A stretch of DNA of 64,000 bases from an uncultured Lachnospiraceae bacterium (GTDB lineage Bacteria; Bacillota; Clostridia; Lachnospirales; Lachnospiraceae). Below, in pieces: positions 55,601-63,230 of this stretch. The notes beneath the pieces are model-generated. The model was not told where the DNA came from. It saw only the letters and a program-made list of their open reading frames with translations, and did no database searches. The stretch lies in contig CAMEJJ010000017.1 of the NCBI GenBank assembly GCA_945919795.1, forward strand, positions 1 to 64,000. Direction: 5' to 3'. The first letter of the stretch is position 1. Each line of letters starts with the position of its first letter. A program made the translations under genes and the position numbers.

Positions 55601-57288
55601 CTTTATTTATAACATCCGTAAAAATAAAACTAAAACAAAAGTTGAAATACCTCATACCGACTACAATTTTATTTATCAGCTTCAATGAAGCAGTTTCAGC
55701 CTATATCTGGAACGGTTTCCACTATCAGGTTAATGTACCTAACAGACATGTCTTTTTATTTGCGTTTTTAGCTGCTATGATTGCTTATGAAGTTTTATGT
55801 CACATAAAAGAAATATCTATAAAACAAATGATATTATGCATCGGTTTATCCATTTTGTTTATGTGTGCTTGTCAATTTTTAGGTGATGGAAATACTAAAT
55901 TAGCTTTTATTGCTACATTAATTGTACTATTGCTATATTTAATCCTTTATTGTATTTTCAGTCACTTTAAACATATAAAACAATTTATAATTCCTGTCAC
56001 CATTATTGTTTTTACTTTGGAAATGACTTTGAACGTGTTTTATACTTGTTCTTCTTTTTCGTTGGGCAACATCTTTATTTATGGTGATTATGAAAAACAA
56101 GCTGATTTTCATGCAAAACTAGCGGAAGAAGATAAAAATGCATACCGTTTTTCTTTGCCCGCATTTTGTGGTTCCAACAACGGCTTTATTGTGAATGCAT
56201 CAACAGGAACATACTTTAACTCCTTCTTGTCCAACTATTTACAAAATATGAATTATTATTATGGTCTGTATTACGGAAACAATTTTGTAATGGCTCATCA
56301 CAATGCAACCCCTCTTTCCATTGCACTATCCTCCTGTAAATATATTGAAGTGCCTTGTTACTCAACAGCTTCATTGGGAGATTTATACAACTACGACTAT
56401 TATGCGACCATTAATGATCACTTTATACTGAAAAACCCAGATGCTCTTTCACTCGGAATATATATTCCTTCTGAAATTGAAGATTTGCCTAATGATTCCT
56501 TAGAAACACCCGCCTCTTTCCAAAATAGTATTGTTCAACTAATTACAGAGGAAAATAAAGATGTTTTAATTGGACCGATTTCATTACAATCCAATCTTTC
56601 ACAAGATGAAGATTTATCTGACACAAACCACATTCGGTTTAAAACACCGGATAACACCTATGTATCACAACAAACAGCCCGGGAAATCATTTATGGCGAA
56701 GAAAATGCTGCCGATCCGGTTTTCACAAGTCATTATTTATATTGTGAAATAGCAATAACACCTGAAACAACTGGTCCTCTTTATCTTTATGCAAATGAAT
56801 TAATATATTTAGGGGAAGGAAAAGCAGGTGAAGAAAGTATCTTTACCATTCCTTATCCCAATAAAACATGCAGTGAAGGTTATGAGTTTACCTGCTATAC
56901 GTTCAATCAAGAACAATATAACCGTTTCATTCAGGCTGCCAAATCTAATCAGTTAGAAAATATCAAACTTCAGGATAATATATTAACTGCAGACATCGAC
57001 TACGAAGAAGAAGGTTATACAATGTTTAGTCTTCCCTATACAACCGCATGGAAAATCTATATTGATGGAAATGAAGTCAAACCGGAAGATTTGATGAATG
57101 CTTATCTCTTTGTAAAAACACCGGCCGGAAAACATCAATTAAAGATGGTATACGATATCAGCAGTTCGATAAGAGGTGTCGTCATTTCGATTGGAATCAT
57201 ATGTAGCTTGTGTTTGTTAGCTTTTATCGAAATGAAATTTAAGAAAGTAAAAGAGAAAAAGGCTACATCTGAAACAGATATGTCATAG
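52669..57288 (+). CDS. Duplicated YfhO-type membrane glycosyltransferase (GT-C)
   Basis: 1539 residues, about twice the usual YfhO length. Each half has a multi-spanning membrane region followed by a beta-rich ectodomain and one closing transmembrane helix: half one spans 1-390, 400-610 and about 620-640; half two spans about 680-1130, 1130-1495 and about 1500-1525. Half two ends with the YfhO hallmark TMFSLPYTTAWKIYIDGNEV and GKHQLKMVYD. The segment AYGLSSYAVLSNF in half one corresponds to ALIYSLNTFMLAM in half two. In B. subtilis YfhO transfers a sugar from a polyprenyl carrier to teichoic acid outside the cell; the divergent gtrB-like gene would supply the carrier. ATG at 52669 has GAAAGGATC; an upstream in-frame ATG at 52630 lacks a ribosome site. 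Confidence 0.85.
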   Translation: MNILNQIKKIKPAELVPFIYAPILSFVILYVINLFYQNTLPSDMYIHQLPKNILYCALSSLTFFIYLKKSKRYQSISQLYMIVLAMAYGLSSYAVLSNFYAETMRFYTLVPLIFLAFESLRNGQCYVLFSILCAISLCVNTVDSCILFIYLSIYFLIMSNTDFTKRIVDFLHLLLCYAFSFLLSLALCVPQLLTFFSDYRDTVYSGFSINYEPASFLSRFFTGSAPSEYFTTGRGLDLYFGIFFFLLLILYFFNNSINPKNRFKNFCFLLFLVGTLQLSPLMHLMELCQDTQTYSLYYTVFFTFYCLHLAAISLNSLSNISKKSILCGLAFLVCIVIYVFLGSSHNFMLITKEMILCFLALYLLGLIIPFFSDRASTQKLLPIFVIFELMVNILIMINQSVLPASLDISDEYSFLTSTNAADNKTDASSSNSAKLKEYNTFYNEYFASNISSSLYLLENHITITEDDKELYGMTGDLNELEAFNLRGHMLGVTEDVFNLEDIPLTFDASEQYKVVYEGNNLYCLEQSPDTLNEGQVIVSYHYQNPDQKRLIILCSFYDYLVEDEDNNDTFNGYLCFPSNANLSFRFRLTVYSVNEDALGKVSDALFTDADPTTHEQSNNCVYIILLIFSAINIIFLLHLTIDKEKKKTIQKLNYMKNNVIHAKIWNMLHQFLIANRVYLTAFIIPFAVFILAMIYYNSAPFGQDSFLDSDGISSSLASALNYYYNLKAGNTTLSTLGGYAIGNYPGLYIIFYLPMLLFSAASLPSVFMIQDAILLGFSGFFICYYLSHRLNGVCADKTDWKMLIPALIYSLNTFMLAMHSYIFWWYLLFALFPLLILFQERLIYQKKWLPYSLLLFFCILTNFNIAFYICIYLVIHFFTCSFDSIRDFIVKGLRFAIPSILGALCNFSNLYGLFASLFTQRAGTGYAEADSVVPTFGFFTSYFNQWKQFMLFAPCDTITDNDGHINLYMGVFFLILFALFITSVKIKLKQKLKYLIPTTILFISFNEAVSAYIWNGFHYQVNVPNRHVFLFAFLAAMIAYEVLCHIKEISIKQMILCIGLSILFMCACQFLGDGNTKLAFIATLIVLLLYLILYCIFSHFKHIKQFIIPVTIIVFTLEMTLNVFYTCSSFSLGNIFIYGDYEKQADFHAKLAEEDKNAYRFSLPAFCGSNNGFIVNASTGTYFNSFLSNYLQNMNYYYGLYYGNNFVMAHHNATPLSIALSSCKYIEVPCYSTASLGDLYNYDYYATINDHFILKNPDALSLGIYIPSEIEDLPNDSLETPASFQNSIVQLITEENKDVLIGPISLQSNLSQDEDLSDTNHIRFKTPDNTYVSQQTAREIIYGEENAADPVFTSHYLYCEIAITPETTGPLYLYANELIYLGEGKAGEESIFTIPYPNKTCSEGYEFTCYTFNQEQYNRFIQAAKSNQLENIKLQDNILTADIDYEEEGYTMFSLPYTTAWKIYIDGNEVKPEDLMNAYLFVKTPAGKHQLKMVYDISSSIRGVVISIGIICSLCLLAFIEMKFKKVKEKKATSETDMS

Positions 57289-57331
57289 TAGCAATATAAT
57301 TAATGCATTTACTTCAAGATGGCCCAAGGTA

Positions 57332-57363
57332 ACAAAAAGCAGCCTTTTAAGGCTGCTTTTTGT
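57332..57363. terminator. Bidirectional intrinsic terminator between convergent genes
   Basis: ACAAAAAGCAGCC (57332-57344) and GGCTGCTTTTTGT (57351-57363), a perfect 13-bp stem with a 6-base loop and T-runs within both 3' arms. On the minus strand the hairpin's first arm encodes the last residues (DKKQP) of the membrane protein gene, whose stop is in the loop. Confidence 0.9.
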
Positions 57364-59023
57364 CAATAATATGCATATCTAGTTTTTCAATAAATGTAAG
57401 AAATATCAATGTTGCACTTGTCAGATAAAAAGGCATATAATACATAAACATATGACTTGGTGCAAACAAGAAAACAATTGGCACCTGTAAGATTACACTT
57501 CCAACCAAACATGCAGAAAACCATTCTTTTTTCATCAATCGATAAATCATCAATGCTATCAGTCCAATTAGACCCCAAAAGGAATTATAAAAAATAGGGT
57601 AAAGTACATTTGTATTTATGTAATTTCCTTGTTTTCTACAAGCCAAAAATGTTATAACTGCATTTCTTAAATCATCATGCCCCAAATTAGTAAATCGAAA
57701 ATAATTATTATAAAAATCTCCTCCATCTATTTCCATTAATTGTTTCCAATTATTTACATTGCCGTGGTTAATAACATTCGCAACAAAACCGTTGGTTATC
57801 TGATACACCTTTAGTCTATTCTTAAAATAATCTTGTGGATAATGAAGGAAAATATCCAAAGATGCAAACAACACATCTTTCGTTTGCTCATTGCTTTCCA
57901 CTCTTCCCTTTTCCCAATAAACAAGTGGAGTTCCATAAAATGTCGTTGTATCTCGAATATCCTCAATCGGAATCCAATTATTGATTATTTCTAAATCATC
58001 TAGAATTTCTTCATCATAATTTCCATAATGTGTCGTGATAATATCAGATAGCGGAGTTAATACAGCTGTCAAAACATAGGGTTCATCTTTTGGTTGCCAT
58101 AACCTATTTGGCAATGTACATAGAAAATATACAACAATTACAAACGGAATTAATAAAAATGATTTCCACTTATCTTTTTTATAATTTACTACCAATATTA
58201 TAAGAAACAAACATGGGACAAGATACAAAAACTCTGTTTTCCATACGCCTAATATTATAGCAAATGTTAAGTATTTCAACGTTTTTTTAACAGTAAACTG
58301 CTTATTCTTTTTATATTCATAATAAAAACTAATAACCAAATACATGTAAAACCATGCAATCTGCGAATTTCTGATATTAAACTGGTTGTTGTCCAATACT
58401 GGAAGAAACAAAAAAGGAAGCAATAGTAGGTATGTAAGCTTTTTATTTTCCGTATTATCCCAAACCCTTTTTAATGTGGCTGCCGCTAAAAGTGAAATAA
58501 TAACGATTTGAAAAAAAGTTATGGATGCCACATATGGGAACATGGATATTGCCAGCCAATAAAATATCTGTGTAATTAGTGACTGCACCCATTTAACACG
58601 GATATCCGATATGGTAAAGAACAAAAGATATAATTCATCCTGTTTAAATATTCCCGGCCAAACCAGAAACAGAATAACACACTGTATCAAAAAATAGATC
58701 AGAAAAAATTTAATAAACTGAACACACTTTTCATGTTTCCATCTTCCTAATTCAAAAATTATCCAAAGTAAGAAGCCAAAGAATACCCATAACACCACAA
58801 ATGATACAATCATTAAGACATGAAATCGAAAAACACCCCAGTCTGTCTTGAGAACAAATACCCTTTCAATTTCACTATATTGCGTCACACGACATACGAT
58901 AGCAAAAATGAGCGCTAAAATTCCAATAACCACGCCTTCTAACTTGAAATTAATAATTTCTGGAGTGCTATCTTTTGAAATGTTATCCGTATTTTCTGCA
59001 AGTTCAGTTTTTTCTTCTAACAT
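57347..59023 (-). CDS. Multi-pass membrane protein, GT-C/DUF6020-like
   Basis: 558 residues with a short acidic N-terminus and about 11-13 transmembrane helices. After the fourth helix comes FLVWPGIFKQDELYLLFF, which recalls the 'PG-x-x-x-x-D' acidic loop of GT-C-type proteins and DUF6020, followed by DNNQFNIRNSQIAWFYMYL. A soluble loop (about 320-420) holds WIPIEDIRDTTTFYG. Probably a lipid-linked sugar-using transferase, but no function is established. ATG at 59023 has AAAGGA upstream. Downstream neighbour converges; own transcription unit. Confidence 0.7.
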   Translation of the reverse strand: MLEEKTELAENTDNISKDSTPEIINFKLEGVVIGILALIFAIVCRVTQYSEIERVFVLKTDWGVFRFHVLMIVSFVVLWVFFGFLLWIIFELGRWKHEKCVQFIKFFLIYFLIQCVILFLVWPGIFKQDELYLLFFTISDIRVKWVQSLITQIFYWLAISMFPYVASITFFQIVIISLLAAATLKRVWDNTENKKLTYLLLLPFLFLPVLDNNQFNIRNSQIAWFYMYLVISFYYEYKKNKQFTVKKTLKYLTFAIILGVWKTEFLYLVPCLFLIILVVNYKKDKWKSFLLIPFVIVVYFLCTLPNRLWQPKDEPYVLTAVLTPLSDIITTHYGNYDEEILDDLEIINNWIPIEDIRDTTTFYGTPLVYWEKGRVESNEQTKDVLFASLDIFLHYPQDYFKNRLKVYQITNGFVANVINHGNVNNWKQLMEIDGGDFYNNYFRFTNLGHDDLRNAVITFLACRKQGNYINTNVLYPIFYNSFWGLIGLIALMIYRLMKKEWFSACLVGSVILQVPIVFLFAPSHMFMYYMPFYLTSATLIFLTFIEKLDMHIIDKKQP

Positions 59024-59223
59024 AGATGAGTTCCTTTCTATAAAGTTATAAAAAATATAGAAATAACAAATATAAATGTTTTCTCTTTTAGGTTTTCTTT
59101 TTTAAGAACAATTTTTCTTGCGTGATGCGTCAGTCTTGTGCTATCTTATATATATCATATCATTTTTTCTTTGATATTTCATCACGAACTCCACGATATT
59201 TTATATTTTTTGTTCTTTGATAA

Positions 59224-59252
59224 TTGAATAAGGCTTTGCATTTTGTTATAAT
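59224..59252 (+). promoter_or_regulatory. Promoter of small ORF B
   Basis: TTGAAT (59224-59229), 17-base spacer, TATAAT (59247-59252). Spacer differs from that of ORF A but the upstream TCTTTGATAA and the CCTATCAATC after the -10 are the same. Confidence 0.8.
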
Positions 59253-59282
59253 TGCCCTATCAATCGTTAGGAGGTACCCAAA

Positions 59283-59468
59283 ATGGAGAATATAAATATG
59301 ACACATGACGAAACAGTAAAACACGAAATCACCAGATTAATGGAGCTTCAAAGAATAAAAGAATCCAATAATGGTGCACCCAATCGAACACTTGACAACT
59401 GCATCAACGAAAGTATCAATACACTTCATGCTCTTGGCATCAATACAGATAGTTTTATCTTAATCTAA
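59283..59468 (+). CDS. Small protein B (61 aa), paralogue of the protein at 41156
   Basis: Predicted two-helix cytoplasmic protein, no signal peptide or membrane segment. The ATG follows GGAGGTACCCAAA, a strong ribosome site. Sequence features shared with protein A are listed there: ME-IN start, LQ-IK, LD, and L--LG-----F-I end. It is alone in its transcription unit, opposite in direction to both neighbours, and closed by a terminator 40 bp downstream. Function unknown. Confidence 0.78.
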   Translation: MENINMTHDETVKHEITRLMELQRIKESNNGAPNRTLDNCINESINTLHALGINTDSFILI

Positions 59469-59508
59469 ATATCACATCTACATGCAAAATGCAAAGTAGT
59501 TTCAATTG

Positions 59509-59542
59509 AAAAGACCATTTGTCATATATCAAATGGTCTTTT
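59509..59542. terminator. Bidirectional terminator of small ORF B and rfbG
   Basis: AAAAGACCATTTG (59509-59521) and CAAATGGTCTTTT (59530-59542) form a perfect 13-bp stem with an 8-base loop; a T-run continues on the + strand. On the minus strand one arm contains the last codons and stop of rfbG (stop at 59529-59531). Confidence 0.88.
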
Positions 59543-60659
59543 TATTAATAAAATCATCAATCTGCTTTTTCATTACAGAAATAATTGCACCTTCATCCTT
59601 TCGTCCAATGGAATCTGCTTCATAAGAATCTGATGAAAAATATGCCATCTCCCATTCCACAATCTTTCCAATGGCATCTTTTACATTCCAACGCGGGCTC
59701 CAGTCAAAGGTTTTCTTTAACTTTGTACAATCCAGTTTTAAAAAATTAGCCTCATGCGGTCCGCCATCATAACGATTCGTCCATGAAACAGTTTTCCCTG
59801 TTTTTTCCTTCCAGGTATCACAAAATAGTGTAACCAGTTCCCCGGTTGTATAGCAATCTTCATCGTCAGGACCAACATTGTAGTTTCCTGCATAAGAAAT
59901 GTCCTCATACTGCTTTTGACAAATCATAAGGTATGCCATGACCGGTTCTAAAACATGTTGATAGGGTCTTGTAGAAAACGGGTTGCGGACAATAATATCT
60001 TCTCCCTTTTCCACTGCTCTGATACAATCAGGAATAATGCGGTCTGTCGCAAAATCTCCGCCCCCAATGACATTTCCGGCTCTGGCAGTAGAAATTGCAA
60101 TTTTACGTCCTTCTTTTTCCATCTGTGGTCCAAAGAACGAGTTTACATAACTTGATGTAACTAATTCAGAACAAGATTTGGAATTGGAATATGGATCATA
60201 GCCGTTTAATTCCTCTTCTTCTCGGTAACCCTGCTGCCGTTCAAGGTTTTTGTATACCTTATCGGTTGTAACATTCAAAAAGGAAATGACGCTTTTGGTC
60301 TGTCTGACACATTCTAATACATGAACCGTTCCCATCACATTGACATCATAGGTATAGACAGGCTCTTTATACGATTCTCTTACAATTGGCTGCGCTGCCA
60401 TGTGAATGACAATTTCCGGCTGAACATCTTCAAATACCTGTTTCAGATGTTCAAAATCCCTGATATCGCCTGATACGGAATGAATCTTTTCTTTGAGTTT
60501 ACATAACTCAAACAAATTAGGTTCCGTCGGTGCTTCCAGTGCATATCCGGTAATCTTTGCTCCGGCATGTAATAATGCCATGCACATCCAGCTTCCTTTA
60601 AAGCCGGTATGCCCGGTAATCAGTATTTTCTTATCTTTGTAAAAAGACAAATCCATCAT
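59529..60659 (-). CDS. rfbG: CDP-glucose 4,6-dehydratase
   Basis: 376 residues, extended SDR. NAD-binding ILITGHTGFKGSWM (12-25), HMAAQPIVRESYKEPVYTYDVNVMGT and catalytic Y-x-x-x-K in YDPYSNSKSCSE are all typical; NVIGGGDFATDRIIPDCIRA is characteristic of RfbG. It converts CDP-glucose to CDP-4-keto-6-deoxyglucose, second step of the CDP-3,6-dideoxyhexose route, and is the last gene of the rfb set here. Start after AGGATG. Confidence 0.95.
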   Translation of the reverse strand: MMDLSFYKDKKILITGHTGFKGSWMCMALLHAGAKITGYALEAPTEPNLFELCKLKEKIHSVSGDIRDFEHLKQVFEDVQPEIVIHMAAQPIVRESYKEPVYTYDVNVMGTVHVLECVRQTKSVISFLNVTTDKVYKNLERQQGYREEEELNGYDPYSNSKSCSELVTSSYVNSFFGPQMEKEGRKIAISTARAGNVIGGGDFATDRIIPDCIRAVEKGEDIIVRNPFSTRPYQHVLEPVMAYLMICQKQYEDISYAGNYNVGPDDEDCYTTGELVTLFCDTWKEKTGKTVSWTNRYDGGPHEANFLKLDCTKLKKTFDWSPRWNVKDAIGKIVEWEMAYFSSDSYEADSIGRKDEGAIISVMKKQIDDFINKKTI

Positions 60660-60710
60660 ATTTTACATCCTGTCGTAATTTTTCTTATTCGATTTCAACT
60701 CAACTGCATA

Positions 60711-60740
60711 TTTATCTTTATATTTATCTTTATATTTATA
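60711..60740. repeat. 12-bp microsatellite (TTTATCTTTATA) in the rfbG leader
   Basis: About two and a half copies of a 12-base A/T word in the 165 bp between the SDR gene and rfbG. No promoter was recognised there. Confidence 0.6.
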
Positions 60741-60824
60741 TACTTTTATTGCTATATGCGCATTCTGTATACACAGTCTGCATTCATATCCATGTACCCA
60801 TGCAATAAACAATTATTCTTTGTT

Positions 60825-61856
60825 TTATTCGCACAATTTCAGTATTTCACGAATACCATTCTCAAACTCCGTTTTTGGCTCAAATCCCGTATCCTGCTTT
60901 AATTGCGAAATATCTGCACAAAGATACATGACCTGCTTGGGGGCATAGGGAACTGCTCCCAACTCAATTTTTGCATGTGAATCAATTTGATTTTTGAGTA
61001 TCTGAATGTATTCAGAAAGTACTCTTACGCTTCCGCTCCCAATCGGATAAATCCTGCCGTGTTTTCCTTTCATCGCAGCTAATAAGAGGGCATTTGCCGC
61101 ATCGGCACTATACAAAAAATCCCACTGCTGTTCTCCTTTGGTAAATTGGGCGCATTCGCCATTACGAAGTTTGGAAATCGCACTCATAATCATGCTCGTC
61201 TTTGAATCATAAGGACCATACACGCTTAATATCCTTGCCCAGATGTGCTTTATGGAAAGGCTTTCACAAAGTGCCCTGGTTTTCTCTCCAGCCTGCAACT
61301 TGTACTTGCCGTATTCATTTTCCGGACAAGTCGGTGTATCAGCAGTAAGCTTTCCTTCTACTCTGCCGTATTCTGCCTGGGAACCGGCAAAAACAAAAGT
61401 GTGACACCCCAGTTTTTTAGCTAATCGTACTGCATCCAGTGAATAGGCTGCATTTTGCTGCTGCAATGCTTCATCATTGCGTGATGCACCGGTGGTTCCA
61501 CTCCAAGCCATATGAAAGAATATGTCATATGGCTTGCTGTCACATTTTTCTGAAGAAGTTAACTGCATGGAATGCAATCCGGTTGCATATTCATCCAAAT
61601 TCAAGTATTCAATTTCTAAGAGGCGGTCCAGCGTTTCACGGTTCAGCAATTGTTCATTCGACAATTCACAATTCGGCAATTCACCATTCAACCCTGCATG
61701 CTCGCTTTGAAGCATTCTTCCCACTTCATCTGCAAGCAGACCGGCTCTTTTAGAACCTCGATGGCAAATAGCTAACACCTCAATATTTTGTTTTATACAC
61801 TCTGCAATCAATGCATGTCCAATAGCCCCTGTGGCACCGGTTATAACGACTCTCAT
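60825..61856 (-). CDS. NAD(P)-dependent SDR epimerase/reductase of the CDP-sugar operon
   Basis: 343 residues. MRVVITGATGAIGHALIAE (Rossmann start), FFHMAWSGTTGASR and the catalytic YGKYKLQ (Y-x-x-x-K) mark an extended SDR. It lies between rfbH and rfbG, so it may reduce the 4-keto group of CDP-3,6-dideoxy-4-ketoglucose (compare RfbJ/abequose or paratose synthase) or act as an epimerase; which sugar is unresolved. Residues about 52-75 form a low-complexity insertion with repeated NxEL words. The ATG at 61856 (third codon of the longest frame) fits the AGGAGA ribosome site and overlaps the rfbH stop as ATGA. Confidence 0.82.
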   Translation of the reverse strand: MRVVITGATGAIGHALIAECIKQNIEVLAICHRGSKRAGLLADEVGRMLQSEHAGLNGELPNCELSNEQLLNRETLDRLLEIEYLNLDEYATGLHSMQLTSSEKCDSKPYDIFFHMAWSGTTGASRNDEALQQQNAAYSLDAVRLAKKLGCHTFVFAGSQAEYGRVEGKLTADTPTCPENEYGKYKLQAGEKTRALCESLSIKHIWARILSVYGPYDSKTSMIMSAISKLRNGECAQFTKGEQQWDFLYSADAANALLLAAMKGKHGRIYPIGSGSVRVLSEYIQILKNQIDSHAKIELGAVPYAPKQVMYLCADISQLKQDTGFEPKTEFENGIREILKLCE

Positions 61857-63226
61857 CGGCATTCTCCTACAGCTTCTTTGATGATTTTTGCCATATAATC
61901 AAGCTTTTTATCGGTCATGCCGGGATATACGCCAACCCAAAAGGTATCTTTCATAATGCGATCCGAGTTTTCCAAATTTCCAACAATGCGGTATCCTCTT
62001 CCTTCCTCGCGCATCTGATCAAAGCAGGGATGTTTTGTCAAATTGCCTGCAAACAGCATTCTGGTCTGAATTCCATGCGATTCGATATAGGCAACCACTT
62101 TATTTCTATCAACACCGTCTTTACAGGTTAACATAAATCCGAACCAGCTGGGATTCGAACCTTCACACGCAACCGGTAAAACCAAACGGTCTTCAACTTC
62201 TTTTAATGCCTGAAACAGTCTTTCAAAATGTTCTCTTCTTTTCTCCACAAAAGACGGCATTTTCATAAGCTGTGCACATCCGATTGCAGCCTGCATATCG
62301 GTTGCTTTTAAATTATAACCAAAATGCGAATATACATATTTATGGTCATAGCCCAAAGGAAGCTCTCCGTACTGTCTGTCAAACCGATGTCCGCACAAAT
62401 TATCCTGTCCGGAAGCGCAGACACAGTCTCTTCCCCAATCCCGAAAAGATCGTATACACTTATGCAAAAGTGGATTGTCCGTATAAACCGCTCCACCTTC
62501 TCCCATCGTCATATGATGCGGTGGATAAAAACTGGATGTTCCGATATCCCCAATGGTGCCGGTCATCTTCGTAAGCGTCTGATAACTTCCATCTTCCTGC
62601 ATGGTTTGAACGTCATAAGTGCTTCCCAAAGCATCACAATTATCTTCAATTAACCACAGATTATGTTTTTCACAAAATACCTTAACTGCATTTAAATCAA
62701 ACGGATTTCCCAAGGTATGCGCAGCCATAACCACTTTTGTCTTATCCGACAAAGCCGCTTCTAACTGCGTAATGTCCATATTGTACTGCGGTATTGTAAC
62801 ATCAATAAAAACAGGAACCACGCCATATTGAATCGCAGGTGTAACCGTAGTAGGAAAACCTGCTGCCACTGTTATCATTTCATCTCCGGGTTTTACCTGT
62901 CTGTCACCCAACAATGGGGATGTCAGTGCCATAAAAGCCAAAAGATTGGCACTAGAGCCCGAATTCACCAGGGAACAATATTTCACACCCAAATAGTCCG
63001 AAAACTCTTTTTCAAACTGATTGGTGTATTTCCCGCTCGTCAGCCAGAAATCCAATGCCGAGTCCACCAGATTGGTCATTTCTTCCTTGTCATATACTCT
63101 GGATGCATATGGAATTCTATCTCCTTCGGTAAACGGCTTTTCCTGATTATGATAAGTATCACAATATGCCGCTACCATATCTAATATCTGCTTTTTCGCT
63201 TCTTTCTCAGACATATTTTCAAACAT
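61853..63226 (-). CDS. rfbH: CDP-4-keto-6-deoxyglucose 3-dehydrase (E1), RfbH
   Basis: 457 residues, PMP-dependent iron-sulfur dehydrase removing the C3 hydroxyl. The usual PLP-lysine is replaced by His in SFYPPHHMTMGEGG (H237/H238), as in authentic E1. Cysteines C197 (EDNCDALG), C268, C270 and C278 (RDCVCASGQDNLCGH) match the [2Fe-2S] ligands. The ATG at 63226 has GGGAGTGA upstream, a site that overlaps the rfbF stop. A reductase partner (RfbI/DdhD) is not in the window. Confidence 0.96.
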   Translation of the reverse strand: MFENMSEKEAKKQILDMVAAYCDTYHNQEKPFTEGDRIPYASRVYDKEEMTNLVDSALDFWLTSGKYTNQFEKEFSDYLGVKYCSLVNSGSSANLLAFMALTSPLLGDRQVKPGDEMITVAAGFPTTVTPAIQYGVVPVFIDVTIPQYNMDITQLEAALSDKTKVVMAAHTLGNPFDLNAVKVFCEKHNLWLIEDNCDALGSTYDVQTMQEDGSYQTLTKMTGTIGDIGTSSFYPPHHMTMGEGGAVYTDNPLLHKCIRSFRDWGRDCVCASGQDNLCGHRFDRQYGELPLGYDHKYVYSHFGYNLKATDMQAAIGCAQLMKMPSFVEKRREHFERLFQALKEVEDRLVLPVACEGSNPSWFGFMLTCKDGVDRNKVVAYIESHGIQTRMLFAGNLTKHPCFDQMREEGRGYRIVGNLENSDRIMKDTFWVGVYPGMTDKKLDYMAKIIKEAVGECR

Positions 63227-63230
63227 ATTG

